A stretch of 64,000 nucleotides of DNA from Plasmodium brasilianum (GCF_023973825.1 NC_090117.1:1141501-1205500), one strand, 5' to 3'. Counted from the stretch's first letter, positions 39,175-53,186 are shown. Program-made: numbers and translations. The notes: generated from the letters alone by a model not told the origin.

Positions 39175-39390
39175 TTTATGGAAATCTTTAATAAGATGTA
39201 ATATCTGTAATAATAATAGATATACTGTTAATAAAAATAACAATAACAAAATAATAGCTTATTTTATTTTGATGCATCTACATGCTGGTGACTATTTTGA
39301 TACAAAAGTGTAAAAATAGAAGTTCTTATTTTTTTTGCGAATTTTGATATTCTGAGGTTTTTAATTTGTATTATAATGTATTGTTTCAGC
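39175..39390 (+). repeat. Conserved 3' flank of fam-l
   Basis: The flank holds aaatctttaataagatgtaa followed by tatctgtaat close to the stop, and gaattttgatattctgaggt followed by ttttaatttgtattataatg at about 190 nt. These match the corresponding places after the other genes. Confidence 0.5.
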
Positions 39391-42300
39391 TTAGATAAGT
39401 ATTATGATTTAATATATATATTTTTTTTAATAGTTTTTCTTTAAAAATCTATATTTATTTTTTTTTAAATAAATATATAGTAGAACATATCGTAAATTTT
39501 ATTGTAATATGATAATTTATACATGATAAAGAAATTATTTCTACTTGTATTTTAGCTCTATGTAGTCTAAAATTATTATTTTTTTTATTATTATAAAAAC
39601 ATATTATTAGTGTTAAATTAGCAATAAATATTTCTTGATTTTTTAATGAAAAAATGTGAATAAATATTGTTGTACAGATTAGTACATTAAATTGTTTTTT
39701 AATTAGGAAGAAATTTAGTATTTATTCAAATAAATAAGTTTTATTAGGAATAGATTTAAAACAAAATTATTCTAAAATATTTTTTGATGTCCTTTTAAGT
39801 TTTTTTTAGCATGGGATGTATTTGAAGTTATAAGTAATAAAAAAATATCTTTATTAAGTATCTATCATTTTTAAATATTAAATTATAGATTATATATATT
39901 TACAATTAAATGAATAGTTAAAACTATTTACTCTTTTATTATTTAGTTTAATTATGGTATTTATTAAATTGTGGAAGGATGAATTATGTATATACTATAT
40001 ACATAACATATTAATAAAAGTAATAAATATATTTTTTATGATTAACATCATTAAAGATTAAACTAACGGAATAGATTTTGTATATTAATAGATAATATGA
40101 ATAAAGTTTTTTTTTTTTTTTTTATAATAGATATATTTTAAGTAATGATATATATCGCTAAAAAAATATATTATTAATGGAAATGGAAATATGTATATAT
40201 ATCCTATATGGAGTAATAATATAGGGGTATTATATATATGTACTATTTATTATATCTATAAATATATTATGTGTAATGTTATATTAGATATTCCTAGAAA
40301 TACATGTAATTTATATTGATAGTTGCTCTTTCATCTATATTTATAAGGTTCATTTTTTAATTAAAATCAAATTATAAAAAGTGTATTATATATTTATATA
40401 TATTTAACAAATAAATAATATTGTTTTTTTTCGTTAGATATTTTTTAATTAGGTCTACTTAAGAAAAAAATCTTTTTTTTTAATACCTTTTAATTAGATA
40501 AAGGCAATAAATATTGTTTTACATGTAATATATTTCTAGTGAACTAGATGAGTAAATTTAATTTATTGAATTTGATTTTTTATAGATAAAAACAAAATGG
40601 ATAATATAATATAAATGTATATTTTAGTTTTTATAATCATATGTATTTTAAAATGTACTGATTTTATTATGAATTAAAATATATATTTTTTTTTCTTTGC
40701 AAAAATATAGTAAGGGGATGGAAAATATGGATCTGTCTATATGGAAAAAGTTACTTTATAATGGTGAGAAAATTGCTAAAAAGTATTTAATAAAATATAC
40801 ATTTTTATATATATATATCTTTTTTAATATTTTATATTATCATATTTTATAAAAACATTTTCTTCTATGTACATAATATATATATGTATCTAGAATCATT
40901 ATTTTACTATAATACATATATATTATTTTTTTCTTATCCAAATATATTAAATAATAATAAATTTCTGTAAAAGAAATAATTCTAGTTCTTGTGTTACATG
41001 TTTAATTAGAAACTATATAGACAATGAATATTTCTATAAATGTTCATCTTAAATTTTAAAAGAATATTAAGAACATAAAATCTATCACAATTTTTTTTAT
41101 TTCCTACATGTTACAGTAGTATTCCCATTACAGTAATTTTTATATTGGACCTAGTAAGAAAAAATGCACAACTGTAAACATATATTTATGTCATTCTATA
41201 TTTTAACTATCTATTAATATTAAATGATTTGAAAAAAGTATTGGAATTATTTAAAAAGCTCCACATATAATATACACATGTTTCATAATATGAGGGCCTC
41301 ATGAATATTATTAAATATTATTTATTTTATGAATAAATATATGTTAATTATATGTGATCATGAACTTTAATCAAGTAAAATAAGCAAATATATTTAAATT
41401 ATTCATTGTTATTCCTAAATAATATTTATTATTAACACTATTTTTGTTATAGTATGGCTGACAGAACGTATGCAACAATTTTTATTACAGCTCTTTTGTA
41501 CATTGAGTGGTAGTTAATTAATACATATTTTTTTTTGAATTACAATTGTAATATTATTACATATCTAGTAATTATTCGAGTAATATAATATTATTTTTGA
41601 TTGTAATTTTAATGTGTGCATTATTTTCAGTAAATACGTGATCTTAAAAATAATTATATTTATGTTATAAAAATGAGAAAATAAGACACTGGAAATATAT
41701 TTAGTGCACTTTTGTTGGATAAAGTATATTAATATAACAAATAATTATTATATATTAATTTGATATGTTTCTTAATTTGTGTAATATCATATTACATATT
41801 TTAAAAAATATTATTTCCTGTAAAAAAAAACAAAAAATTTATTAAAATTTTTTCTTTTTTAATTAGTAAATGAATCTAGTTTACAAATAGAAATATATAA
41901 GTATAGAAATAGTGCATGTGTCTTTTATAAGTTAATATATGTTTAGTTAATTCTTATTTCATAAATAATATAATGTAGAGGTAATATTTTGTTTTATATG
42001 GTTAAAAAAGCAAATATACTTATGAAATATGGTAATATAATATTTAAAATAATAATTATTATATTAAAATTGTATTATTTTTGAATTTAATAAAATATTT
42101 ATCTATTATACAATATCACAAAAAAGGAAATCATTTGAACAATTGGTATAATGTTTTCATAATTAGCTAATTTTATTATATGTATTATATATATGAGAGG
42201 ACTTACTGATATAAGTTGAAAAATAAAAATGTTTTAACCTTGTAGTATTTATCAATTATAGAATATATATTTATTACAGAAACTGGATATGTTCTTATTT

Positions 42301-42832
42301 GTGTATTAATTTTTAAATCTCTTTATATGTACTTCGTTTTATTTTCTTAATTATTTGTATCAATGTATCCTATACCTATACTATTATGTTAGTATATCTC
42401 AATTAAATATTCATATATTTTCTTTTCTTTTTAATCTTTTCCGAATATCTTATAAATAGTTACATGTATAAATGAGTACTTAATTTATATTACATATATA
42501 CTTGTATTTCTGAAACGTTCTTTCCTTTAATATTTTATTTTTTCTTTTTACACAAATATTATACTTCCTTATTTTACCTCACCTTTATGGTTCTCTCTTT
42601 ATCCATCCTTTTTTACTTACTTTTTTTTGTTTATATATTATTTGGAATTGATATATGAAAAATTGAAATTTTAAAAAAGGAAATTATTAAATTTTATGTC
42701 AATGAACTTGTAATGTATTTTTGAAAAAAAAATAAATTAGAATTTCCATTTTGTCAATGCAAAAAAGTTACTAAAATGTCAATGGAGGGTTGAATTTTTA
42801 TAATAATTGATGTAATATTTGTAATTATAACT
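39391..42832. other. Non-coding DNA
   Basis: AT-rich spacer with (TA)n tracts around 40196-40260 and 40805-40890. No gene can be supported on either strand. Confidence 0.55.
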
Positions 42833-43060
42833 ATGAACGTTAATTTGTGTTATGTTATTTTTATGCTATTTCTTGTGAGCTTTATAGTAAAGGACTGTGC
42901 ATGCAAAAGTTTTAGGAGAAAAGAAAATAGAGTAGTAAGGGCTAATAATATATACATCGTAAGTATAACAGTATTAATTTCAAAAAAAATGATCTTTCTT
43001 TTTTTAGGATACATGTATTTATATGATGCAACATAATTTTCGTAAAAGTACGTTAACATA
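42833..43060 (+). CDS. Secreted-protein first exons, gene not identified
   Basis: The frame from 42833 starts MNVNLCYVIFMLFLVSF, a good signal peptide, followed by KDCACKSFRRKENRVVRANN. At 42959 a consensus donor (gtaagtata) begins a short intron ending in tttttttag at about 43006. The next exon continues in phase 0 as DTCIYMMQHNFRKSTLT to a stop near 43060. Further plus-strand codons after it (KEGDNGDEAKR, about 43061-43093) suggest that the gene once went on. The codons use more G and C than the fam genes, and the region around it has a different composition. It could be a small secreted protein of about 59 residues, or the 5' end of a larger decayed multi-exon gene. I do not recognise the family. 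The very short intron (about 48 nt) is a reason for caution. Confidence 0.4.
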
Positions 43061-43695
43061 AGGAAGGGGATAATGGAGATGAAGCAAAACGATAATCGAA
43101 AAACCATGAAAAAGTAAAACAAGTACAAATGGAAACAGGAAACATAAAAAAAAAGAATAACATAAAATATAAATGATTATAATAGCAAATGTATAAGAAC
43201 AGTATAAATCAAAATTTTTTTTTTTTTTACTTTGTTTTCCATGGTGAGCGTTCGATTACAAAGTTATTGTTTTAAATATGTATGATGGATATAAAAAAAA
43301 ATGGAAAATACAAAAGAAAAATGAAAAAGAAAACATCAAAAAAAAAAAAAAAAGGATAAATGTTTACAATACTTTTTTATTTTATATATTCTTCTCTTAA
43401 TTCGTTGGAGAAGTCGAAAAATTGAGAAAATATCATTGTAATTATGTACTGCAACGTGATTTGGGATTATAAAAAATAAAATTTGTTTTGTTCGAATTTT
43501 TTTTTTGTATCACATACGTTGGTACATCGTGTACATGTATGTACGAATACGTATGTGTACATATATGCATAGGGTCGATAGAAGTATGTGCCCATTTATG
43601 TGTTTCCACTGGTGTACCTTACTAAATATCATAAAATGAATATTTATATTTATATATATTTAAATACATTGAAATATTTGATCATAATTTTACAG

Positions 43696-44545
43696 GTGCT
43701 TGTTGAAATTTTTACTCATAAACAGTGCGCACATGATAAAATTAGAACAAATAAACAAAATAAAATGTATTTTATATGATATGCTTTATATTCTTCTGCT
43801 TATAACTCCATTTCACCAATTTCTTATTTTAACTGAGTTTCATAAGTATATATTTAAATTTTTTTTTTTGTAATTATCCTCACCTGATGAACACTTTTAT
43901 AAAGGAGCTAATGTGGACATAGCTCATTTAAAACAAAATAAATCTACTAATATATTTATGGTCTCGAAGTAATTTCATGTAGATAAATAATTGATATTGT
44001 TTGAGGATACTATTATGTGAATGTCTATGTATGATTGTAAAATAGCATTATTCATGGGTGAATTATTTTGTAAGCATATAGGGCGCATTTACATACATAT
44101 ATTTTTTTCTTCTCAAGATTTCTCCTTGTACATGTGAGAATATTTACATTTAAAGTGTAAATGAGTACATATGCATATATATTTATATAGAAACATTTGT
44201 GTGTTGGCATGTTTTTTTCAAGAATTTTAAGATATTACAACCATATGTGCCCTCAACATAGATGAATCTATGTAAAAATTTATGTACATAGGATAGTATG
44301 AGTAAATTACTGAAACTATGATATATGAAAAGAGATAATATCAAAAATGAGTAAACTTCATTGGAATAGTTATTTCACTTACGGATCTTAATAAAGAAAA
44401 GGAATATTAAAAACTATGTAAAGCATCTAAAGAGGAAGCAGTTTATATTTATTAGTTAAGAGAATCTTCCTCTAACATCAGCTCCAATCTATATTGAATA
44501 AAAAGTGCAAACGTACTTTTTATTACGTTTATTAATGATTAATAT
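43696..44545 (+). pseudogene. Coding-like pieces of an unidentified non-fam gene
   Basis: Three plus-strand pieces stand out. (a) 43696-43766, after an attttacag acceptor, reads VLVEIFTHKQCAHDKIRTNK and ends at a possible donor gtatttta. (b) 43874-43972 reads LSSPDEHFYKGANVDIAHLK, then QNKSTNIFMVSK and a stop. (c) 44351-44542 reads in one frame with just three internal stops: TDLNKEKEY, then KLCKASKEEAVYIY, then LRESSSNISSNLY, then IKSAN. They have normal amino-acid variety, unlike translated spacer. Together with the signal-peptide exon at 42833 they may be exons of one decayed gene, but I cannot join them with confidence or name a family. Confidence 0.35.
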
Positions 44546-47284
44546 AAATAGTGTTAATTAGTTCACTCGTCATAAGAATTATGGAAACCAATGGTCGAAC
44601 ATAAAGATAATGCGTTAAATGCAAATGTATAAAGGGTAAATATAAAAGCTATTAGTTCGTCCTAGTACAATGGAACAAAGTTTGTATATACATGCATATA
44701 TATATATATGAGTATGATGGACTTATGCATATATGCACATGTTTTTAATATTCACCATGCACATACAAATATGTAAGGAATTATGCACATGTAATAGTGA
44801 AAAATATGCACCAACAAAGGGCGTATTCAGATTTGTATATAAAGTATTAATTCACTTGAAACTAAAAAAAAAAAAAATTACACCCTATTCTTTATAATTT
44901 TATTTTTTTGTAAACATAATATTAGAGAATTGCGTGTAAACTTATATGTAATATGCGACTACTATATACGTCTTGCAAAAATAAATTAATTAGAAATAGT
45001 AGATATCAATATATCTATAAACTAAAGTGAACGTAACGTGGATAAAACTCAAAATTGTTTTCATTTTAGAGATTATTTTAACGTATATATGTTTGCGGGG
45101 ACATATTGCAATAAAATTCATAGCCGTAATAGAACTGCGGAAAAGATATAATACTTCTATAATAAGAATGATTTAAAAAATATTATTTAATGTTACAGTG
45201 TAAAAAAAAATTATTTCAGTGAAAATATATATAAAATACATTAATTTAATTTTAAATAAAATAATGAAGAAACAAAAATCACATAGTTCATTGTTATTAT
45301 CGTACTAACACCATGGTTAATTAAAAGAAACATAATCCGTTATAATAAAAGAACTATTTAAAAGAATTATTGTTATAAGTAACATTATATATATAAGAAA
45401 TTAGTGAATACTAAAAATTTAATATAAATATATATGATTTAATAGATATAAATATATAAATTAAGTATATATATATTTAATAATATTATTCACTTAGGTT
45501 GAATATCTTCACATAAAAATTAAATATTTCAAGAAAAATGAAAATTATTAATAGTTTATCCTTTCATTTAACTGAATATGCATGATTAATTAAATTAAAA
45601 TTGTGTTAATGTTTTTAATAAATACAACATTCATAATATAATATGGGGAAATATTAATGCTCTAAAAATTACCATCCTGATTAATTATATGGGAATTTGG
45701 AAAATAATAAATAAATAAATAGGAGTTTGTATCTTTATATATTATTTATCGTTGTGAATTATTCACATTAGATAGTATTATTTGTTAGGAATGATTGTTA
45801 TACTCTTTCATATGAGCACAAATTTGTAAATTTTCCTAAAGTAAGGTATATCCGTGTAACTTAATTATGTAAATGTCTAAAAAAAAAACTATTTTTCAAT
45901 AGATTTATATCAATATATATAAATATATATACTATATTATTATGAACTTATGAAACAAACAAATTATTATATTACTTTTTTAATGTACTGCATGATAATA
46001 TGTTTTGTATAACACTTTAGAAGTTTCACGTTTTTATATATTTCTCTTTAATTAAGTAAAATCCGTCATTTAATATATAATTTGGAGTAATATATATATA
46101 CAAATTAATAAAAAATATATGCACTATTATCTCCTACATAAAGTTGTCAAAAAGAAAAAAAATGCATTAAAGTCTTTCCTAAATTATGTTCTATATCATT
46201 TTGCATATTATCTTTTTGTATTACTTAATTAAACCATTTAATGTTTTATATTATTTAAATATTTTATCTTACTATAATTTTTTTTTAAAAATATTATAAT
46301 TACTAAAAATTGTTTTTATCGTACATTTACTTTTTTATTTATTTTCTATTTAAATTATAATTAGTGCAGAACTTATAAATTTGTATTTTTTTTTAAAAAA
46401 AAATAGAAAAATATAAATTTCTTGTTATTTAAATCTAATGAATTGTATTTGAATCATAATATAAAATACATTTTTTTAAGTTATATAAAAATTTCTGTAT
46501 TTCATATACAATAATATGATAAGAATATATAAAAGCATTATATTGGATAGAAAATTTTGAAGCATCGTAATTGTGTAAGTGGATTACATTTTAAAATGGA
46601 AATTTTTAATTATTGTAAAAATGTTCCACATATCGTAGGTATATGATATATGTTAGGTTATAATTAGTACTATGAAGAAAGAAGTTGTCTTTTTTTATTT
46701 TTTTTTTTCATCCTATAAATACTATTACATAGCATTTAATAATTTATGTTTTTTGAGTTATTTTATAATGTTTAAAAGCTATAGCATACACATATATCTA
46801 ATCTTATCATTAGTAAGCTGAGAAAAATTTTAAGAACTATATAAGTTATATATGCTTATATAGCTATTATCACCGTATGTTTTTTATTCTAATTTTAAAA
46901 TAAAATATTTATGCATCAAAAAACTTATTTTATTTAGTATTAATTCTGAAATATACTGGCACAAATGTTTAGAATAGCTATGTAAGAGTACTATATTTAT
47001 ATATATTGAATATTTATTTATAAAATTAGTTTTACCAAAAATGATTTATTTTTATTTTGCTTATTTTCTGAATAACTTTATTGGAAATACCTACACAAAT
47101 ATTTTTAAAATTATCTTTTCTTTTTTTTTACATTATATTTTTATTTTATTTATGTAATTCATACTTTTTTAAAAATAAAATAAAATAACAATATAAATAA
47201 CTATGCCTTTTATGACTAACTTGCAAATATAAATGAATTTTATACCGACGTAGATATATAATAAGGTTAAATAATTCTAACGAG
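44546..47284. other. Spacer; first 550 bases of different composition
   Basis: To about 45100 the DNA keeps the higher G+C of the 42.8-45 kb island, with tgca and gtac motifs and scraps of coding-like sequence such as PMVEHKDNALNANV near 44590-44630, but it has no frame I can defend. After that it is ordinary AT-rich spacer. Confidence 0.45.
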
Positions 47285-48175
47285 AATTAAAAAAATAAGT
47301 ATTTTATTTTAGTTAAAACTCTTACATTTATCTCCAATTTATTTACATCTGTTCTTATTTCACTAGTAAGGTATAAGTATATAACAGTAATTTTGTTTAA
47401 TTTTTATTTCTATTTAATGATATGTATATATATATATATATATGTATACTTATGATGATATTTTCCTTATGAATAATGAAACTTATCACATTTTAAGTAA
47501 TAAAAATATTATATTTTTATTGTAGTATAGATTGATAAAATTTTAGATAATTATAACTGTGAAAAAGAACCGCTAGATTCAAAAACTACTATATTATTAC
47601 CAGACTAATAGAGAGGCACAAATAATATAGGATTAAAGTTATTTTATTTGGAAATATATGTAATGTTCAGACTGTGAAGATAATAATTCTGTATTGTGAA
47701 TGATGCTAATATTAATAAAAATATGATGATAATTCAAGTTTTATATCCCCAATATTAGTAATAGTATGAACTTCTGTAATATATAAGTCATTATCAGTAA
47801 TAGATGTATTATTTTTAAAAAATTATTATATAGGAAACTTATTACTTTATATAAATACAGAAAATATATAGATTCTACCAAGAAAAAATGTTTAAAATAT
47901 TCTGTGTGTATAACTGTCTCTTTAAAATTTACTCAAATGAAATACGTTCTTAGTATATTTATTATGTTTTCTATGTCTTATTCCATTAGGTAATTTATCA
48001 TATATTAAAGAAAGAAGTATTAAAAATTTATTTAATTGTGTGGACAAATCAAAGATTTTATGATTGTTACTTTATTATGTATTTTAATAGTTACTTATGT
48101 AATGGTATAAATCTTAAAATAAACGACTGAAATAGAAATAAAGGATATCAAAGCCTAGTTATAATTAATATGTTA
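47285..48175 (+). pseudogene. Decayed two-exon exported protein gene, copy 2
   Basis: This is a paralogue of the 31045 pseudogene. The exon 1 relic (about 47287-47370) has lost its ATG and contains a stop, but still reads KYFILVKTLTF, lined up with KFFILVKTPIF in copy 1. A gtataag donor follows. After a ttttattgtag acceptor at about 47525, exon 2 reads IDKILDNYNCEKEPLDSK and TTILLPD, where ILLPD may be a PEXEL that lost its Arg. The rest is full of stops, with two decayed hydrophobic blocks (about 47948-47990 and 48060-48100) and a tail resembling copy 1. Homology to copy 1 also seems to extend a few hundred bases upstream. Segmental duplication followed by independent decay is the simplest account. 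Confidence 0.5.
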
Positions 48176-49509
48176 TTTAAAATATAAAGATTTTCATATA
48201 TCTAATGAAGTTTTGCCTTATTATTATTAAAATACTTTTTAAAAAAAATTAATTGTTATATAGTCATAAATTTTTTCTTATTAAACCTAGATAATACAGA
48301 AATATATACTAATACGCAAAAGCAAAAAAAATATATATTAAGTATTTTTAAGCGTTAGCTTGCTTTTATATTTGTTTTTATATTATATTTTATTATTTTG
48401 AGATAATTTATTGTTCTGGATATATATAATATTTTTTTTTTCAATCATTAACATGTGAAATTAATATTACTGAATATTTAAAATAAAAGTATCTGTTTAA
48501 TATACAAAAATTATATGTGTAAATGTTTTATGGAGATTAGTATTATAATAAATATGTAGTGAGTTACATTAGTATATATAAATGGAATTAGTATAACTTG
48601 AATCTATTATTTAATGGATTTATGGTTGTAAATATTTTTCCTTTTTTTAATGGTTTTACTTGATCATTTCAATGGAATTTTTAGAAAATTTATTATATGT
48701 TACTTTTAATATGAAATGTTATACTTTAATTAGTAAAACCAAATGTATTTGCTTTTGTAGTTTCATATGTATTTTTTATTTAAAAGTAAATTTAACAAAT
48801 CATTGTTATTGTGAAATTAGTATGAGAAATATATGTTTCTCACCTCATTTGATGTAAGAATACTTTTATTAGATATTTATATTTTTTTTATGGTTGAAGT
48901 TTGAAATTACAAATAATAATATGATTCTTTTTTAAAGAATTAATTATTAACAGAATATTAACAATTTTATAATTTGTGAAACATTATATTTAAATGAGAA
49001 ATTTGTATATCTTTTCTTATTTTAATTTTCATTTTAGGCTACTATTATATTTAATACTTTTTTATCAAAATTACTTTAACATATGCAATAAAATGTAATA
49101 ATAAATAAAAATTGTATTATTTTTTACAATTAGATAATAAAATAAGTATATTATTGTATAAAGATAAATTTTATGTTAATATAAGATATACAACAATTAG
49201 CATATACTTTATTTTGTATTTATGCATATGTTTTTTATTAAATTTATTTTAAATATTTATATTAAATTAAAAGAGCTAAAAGATAAGATGTTATTTATCT
49301 TAGAAATATATATTTTTCTAGTATATTAGTTGATTTACTATAAATTTGACTTATTAAGTATATTATGGACCACAGTAGAATATATATACTTAAGAGTAAC
49401 TAGTGCTAAGATTTAAAATAAAATAAAGAAGAATATTGTGGAGAATATTGTTCTTTCATTTATTATTACATTATTAAAATATTTATTTATTTTTTTTAGG
49501 AATAACCAA
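48176..49509. other. Non-coding DNA
   Basis: AT-rich spacer. A plus-strand open frame at about 48669-48857 is low-complexity and carries no motif, so I do not call it. Confidence 0.55.
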
Positions 49510-49670
49510 TTCTTCCAAAATATAATTTTTATAAAATTAGAATTGTTAAGAGAAAAACATTATTCAAATCAGTAATATCTCTGTTAACGTTTGGAGAAAT
49601 ACATAACTATATTCTCTACATTCTGTATTGTACAAATACTTAATGTATATAAATATTGAGAAATCATTTA
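49510..49670 (+). promoter_or_regulatory. Two-block upstream element of the fam-l gene
   Basis: Block A (attcttccaaaatataattt, then aaattagaattgttaagag, 49510-49556) and block B (actatattctctacattctg, then tattgtacaaatactta) are good copies of the elements at other family genes. Block B lies about 390 nt before the ATG. Confidence 0.55.
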
Positions 49671-50030
49671 TATTATATTGTGTTTTATTTTGAAAAGAAT
49701 AAAAAAAAAGTTATTTAATCTCTTTAATGTATTTAAAAAATAATTTCTAAATTTTGAATATTTATTAATGAATTCAATTTATATTATTTTTATTTAGTTG
49801 TTTTTTTTATTAATAACCTTTAAATAAAAATTTTAGGGTTTAACTGTACACCTGTTTTTCTTTGTCTCTTCTGAAAAAGAATTATATCTATATATGTTTT
49901 GATGTTTTTACAAAAAATTAACAAATAAAAATTAAATAAATGATAATTGTGTTTTTTGTGATTAAAAGAATATTATATAATTGCTAATTATATCTTTTCG
50001 AGTATATTATAATATAAAAAGATGTATACT

Positions 50031-51009
50031 ATGGAACAGAAAATTAAGTTACTGTTATTTATTAAAATTTTTACATTTATACTTTTATGTTGGGCATGTC
50101 ATTTTTATATTTATATGGTATGATAATATTATTTATGTAAACTTGGGTTATTTATATTTTTGATGTTTTATTTTTGTTAGTACTTTTTTTTAGTGTGAAA
50201 TTTTGATCTGAGTGAATAATAATTTTTTTGTTTTTTTTTAGAATACACTTAATAGTTCATTGGATGCAAGCTACAATTATCGTAGAAAAATATATTTAAG
50301 AACATATCGTTTACTGTCAAAGTGTAAACGTGATAAGTATTCAAACATTGTATGCTTAAAAGAAGAAATACAAAATAATAGAGTGAGTGAAAATAAATAT
50401 ATACCTTATGATATGAAAAAAGACTTGGGAAAAAAGAAACAATCTCTTGCATGTTCACGAAAATTTTTAGGATACCATAAACAAGATATTAATAATAAAT
50501 TTTGTATATTAGAAACCAAAAAATATTCCATTTTGGAAAAGAAAATATTCAAAGAACTTGATTATGAAGGTTTCCTTAAAAACAATAAGACTATTAGTGA
50601 TAAGCTTTACAAAAAAATATTATGTAAAAAATATGGATTAAGGCTTTTTTTACCATTGTTAGTATTCTTACTGTTATTATCGTTAATCATAGTAGATTTA
50701 ACGTTTCCTTCAAATTATAATAAAGGTTTGTGGGGTACATTAGGTGTGTTAGATAATTTGAAAGAATGGTTAGATATGAAAAAATGGTTAGAATCTATTG
50801 TAGGATTTTTGAAGAATTATATGCCAAAGTTGTCGTCATGTGAAAATTTAGCCAATGGCACACATGAAATATGCTTTTTATTACCATTATTTAGGGTTAT
50901 AATATATGTCATACCTTCAGTTATATTAGGTGTGACAATAGTATTATCGATCTTCTATTATCATAAAAAAGTTAAAAAATATGAAAAAATTAAATTCAGG
51001 AAAAGATAA
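50031..51009 (+). CDS. fam-l protein, two exons, intact
   Basis: This gene codes about 284 residues. Exon 1 is 50031-50117 (MEQKIKLLLFIKIFTFILL, 29 codons). The intron is 50118-50241 (gtatgat...tttttag). Exon 2 is 50242-51009, starting NTLNSSLDASYNY. RLLSK is at residues 52-56. The core KKYSILEKKIFKELDYEGF lies at about 121-139, with membrane spans at about 162-183 and 242-269 and the basic end YYHKKVKKYEKIKFRKR. The loop between the spans is Trp-rich (GLWGTLG, KEWLDMKKWLES) and has two Cys. It forms a doublet with the fam-m gene 2.7 kb downstream on the same strand. It is a textbook member of the family as I know it; it is presumably exported, with unknown function. Confidence 0.95.
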
Positions 51010-51029
51010 AATTAATATTTATAAATAAG

Positions 51030-51230
51030 ATTTTTTATATAAATGAATCTCCAATATGAACTATTATATGTCATATATATAGTAATATGCTTATTAAACA
51101 TGACCATAATTCTGAACTGGCGCCTGCATATTAATAGCCTCTTTGGTACACAACTGTATATAAAGTATTTTCTTAGGTTTTCTGTAAATTTGCATATTTT
51201 AATGTTTTTCAATTTGTATTTTAAGTTATC
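51030..51230 (+). repeat. Conserved 3' flank of fam-l
   Basis: The block tttgcatattttaatgtttt then tcaatttgtattttaag at about 51189-51226 is about 180 nt after the stop, as in the other genes. The overlapping open frames on both strands (51012-51246) are translations of this flank, not genes. Confidence 0.45.
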
Positions 51231-53186
51231 GTTTTATTACAAATAAATATTTTGGCTTAATGTACATATGTGTGTATTTAAATAAATTCATATTATAAAT
51301 ATGAGATTGTGAAGTGTAATCAATGTAAGTAATGTAATTTAACCAATCTTCATAATATCTAGATTCTATTTATATTTAAAATATTAGTAGTATTTTATAT
51401 TTTATTACTTTTTCCAGTTGAAAATGATTATGTGTCGATATACTTAAAAAAAAAGTTTTGATTAGCCTTAAATTACAAAAAAATATATTTAGTTTTATAT
51501 CTACCGGAACGAAGGAAAACTATTTTGTTGTACTGATATGTAAATACATAAATTACATAAGAAAAAACTTAATATATTGTATGAAATAAATTAAATAAAA
51601 ACTATATTATAGATAAATTTAATTATAAAGCACTTTTTAATGGACATTCAACTTTTTGTGCATAATATAAAAGTTAAAAATATAAAAATATAATAAAATG
51701 ATATCTTTATTAAATATCGATAATTTATAGTAGTTCAGTAACTTATGAATTTTATGTATTCACAACTAAATGAATAGTTAAAATCATATATTACCTTATT
51801 ATTGAGTTTATTTTTGGTATTAACACAATTTTTTATAGATTAATTAAATGTGCATTATATTGAAAAATTTTAAACATACATATTATACATATTTTTTTGC
51901 ATCATTAAATGGTTGAATTAGTTAACTATATATAACCACGTATTAATAACTAATATATTGAATTTTTTTCTTTTATCTTAGTATATCTGTCTCTATAATA
52001 GTAGACTACTATATATGTGATATATATACATGTATATATAAGAGAAATCGTTGGTTAAGTATAAAGGATATAATTGAATTTTTTACTTCAATAATATAAT
52101 TATATGGAAATAAATATTCTATATCTATGCTATTATTTATGATTATCTAAAAATATATTAATAGTTAATATTGTTTTACATATATGTATGAACTATATAG
52201 TTAATGTTGATATTTACAAATTCAATATTTGAAGTTCATTTTTTAAATAAAACTGAATTAAAAAAATAGTATGCAGTTTTTGTACATAATTCATAATTAT
52301 ATATAATTATTTTTTTTCCTTATGTAAAATTTAAAAAGGTACTATATTTAAGATGTTACTTTTTTCTTCTTTTTTTTTAGTGTTTAATTAAATATGATTA
52401 TGCATAGTGTTCCTCATGTAAATATTTTATGTGAAAATTTAATCTATGAAATTTGATTTTTTATAAATTGAATTAAAAGTTGTATAATACTATTAACACA
52501 TGTTTTAGATATAACATTTTAATACGCAATAAAAACTATTTTTTATTAAAAAAAAAAAACCTATGAATAATATTTTTTTAAAAAATGCTAAAAACATACA
52601 GAAAGTTGGATTAGAGAATGTGTAGATTTGCTTATGGATATATTAAAAATATTGATAACAATAATTTTAATTAAAGAATTAATTATTTTTATTATTTCGT
52701 TTCATGCTTTTTTTTTAATGAACATTATTGCTCTAATTTGTTAAAGTGTTTTATTCCGTGTAAAAAATATATATAGATATAGGAAAAAATATTACTGTTA
52801 CTACATAATTTTTTTTTTTTTTTTATTCTGGAATTATATTAATATTTTTTATAAATATATATGTTTTAAAAAAAAAATTAAGTGTATATGTATGAACTTT
52901 TCTCATATAGAATTAACGATATAAACTTTAGTGAATTAAAAATTATTAAACCAAAATAAAAAATGAGTTTATATTTGCCTTTATAATATATATTCGTTCA
53001 TTTATCTTGTAGTATGAAATATATTATTTTTTTTTAATATATAATAGACTATGAAAGATAGAGTACGCTTGGGAATTAACTAAAGTATCTGTCCAGATTA
53101 ACATAATGCACAATAATATTTAATTAATATATTATTATTGTTATTGAATTTTTATGAAAATATATATTATTAGGAATAAAATGAGA
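51231..53186. other. Non-coding spacer inside a doublet
   Basis: AT-rich spacer with no supported gene. Poly-T runs occur at 52810-52823 and near 53350. Confidence 0.6.

Noticed and set aside
42850..43128. Minus-strand frame of 92 codons
   Set aside because: Antisense to the signal-peptide exon; hydrophobic only because the opposite strand is purine-rich.
43588..43779. 63-codon frame from 43588 as a complete gene
   Set aside because: Only its last part (from 43696, after an acceptor-like site) looks coding; the first half is low-complexity, so I list only the exon-like part.
51012..51246. Overlapping frames on both strands just after the fam-l gene
   Set aside because: They lie in the 3' flank conserved as DNA among all family genes, where no frame is shared.
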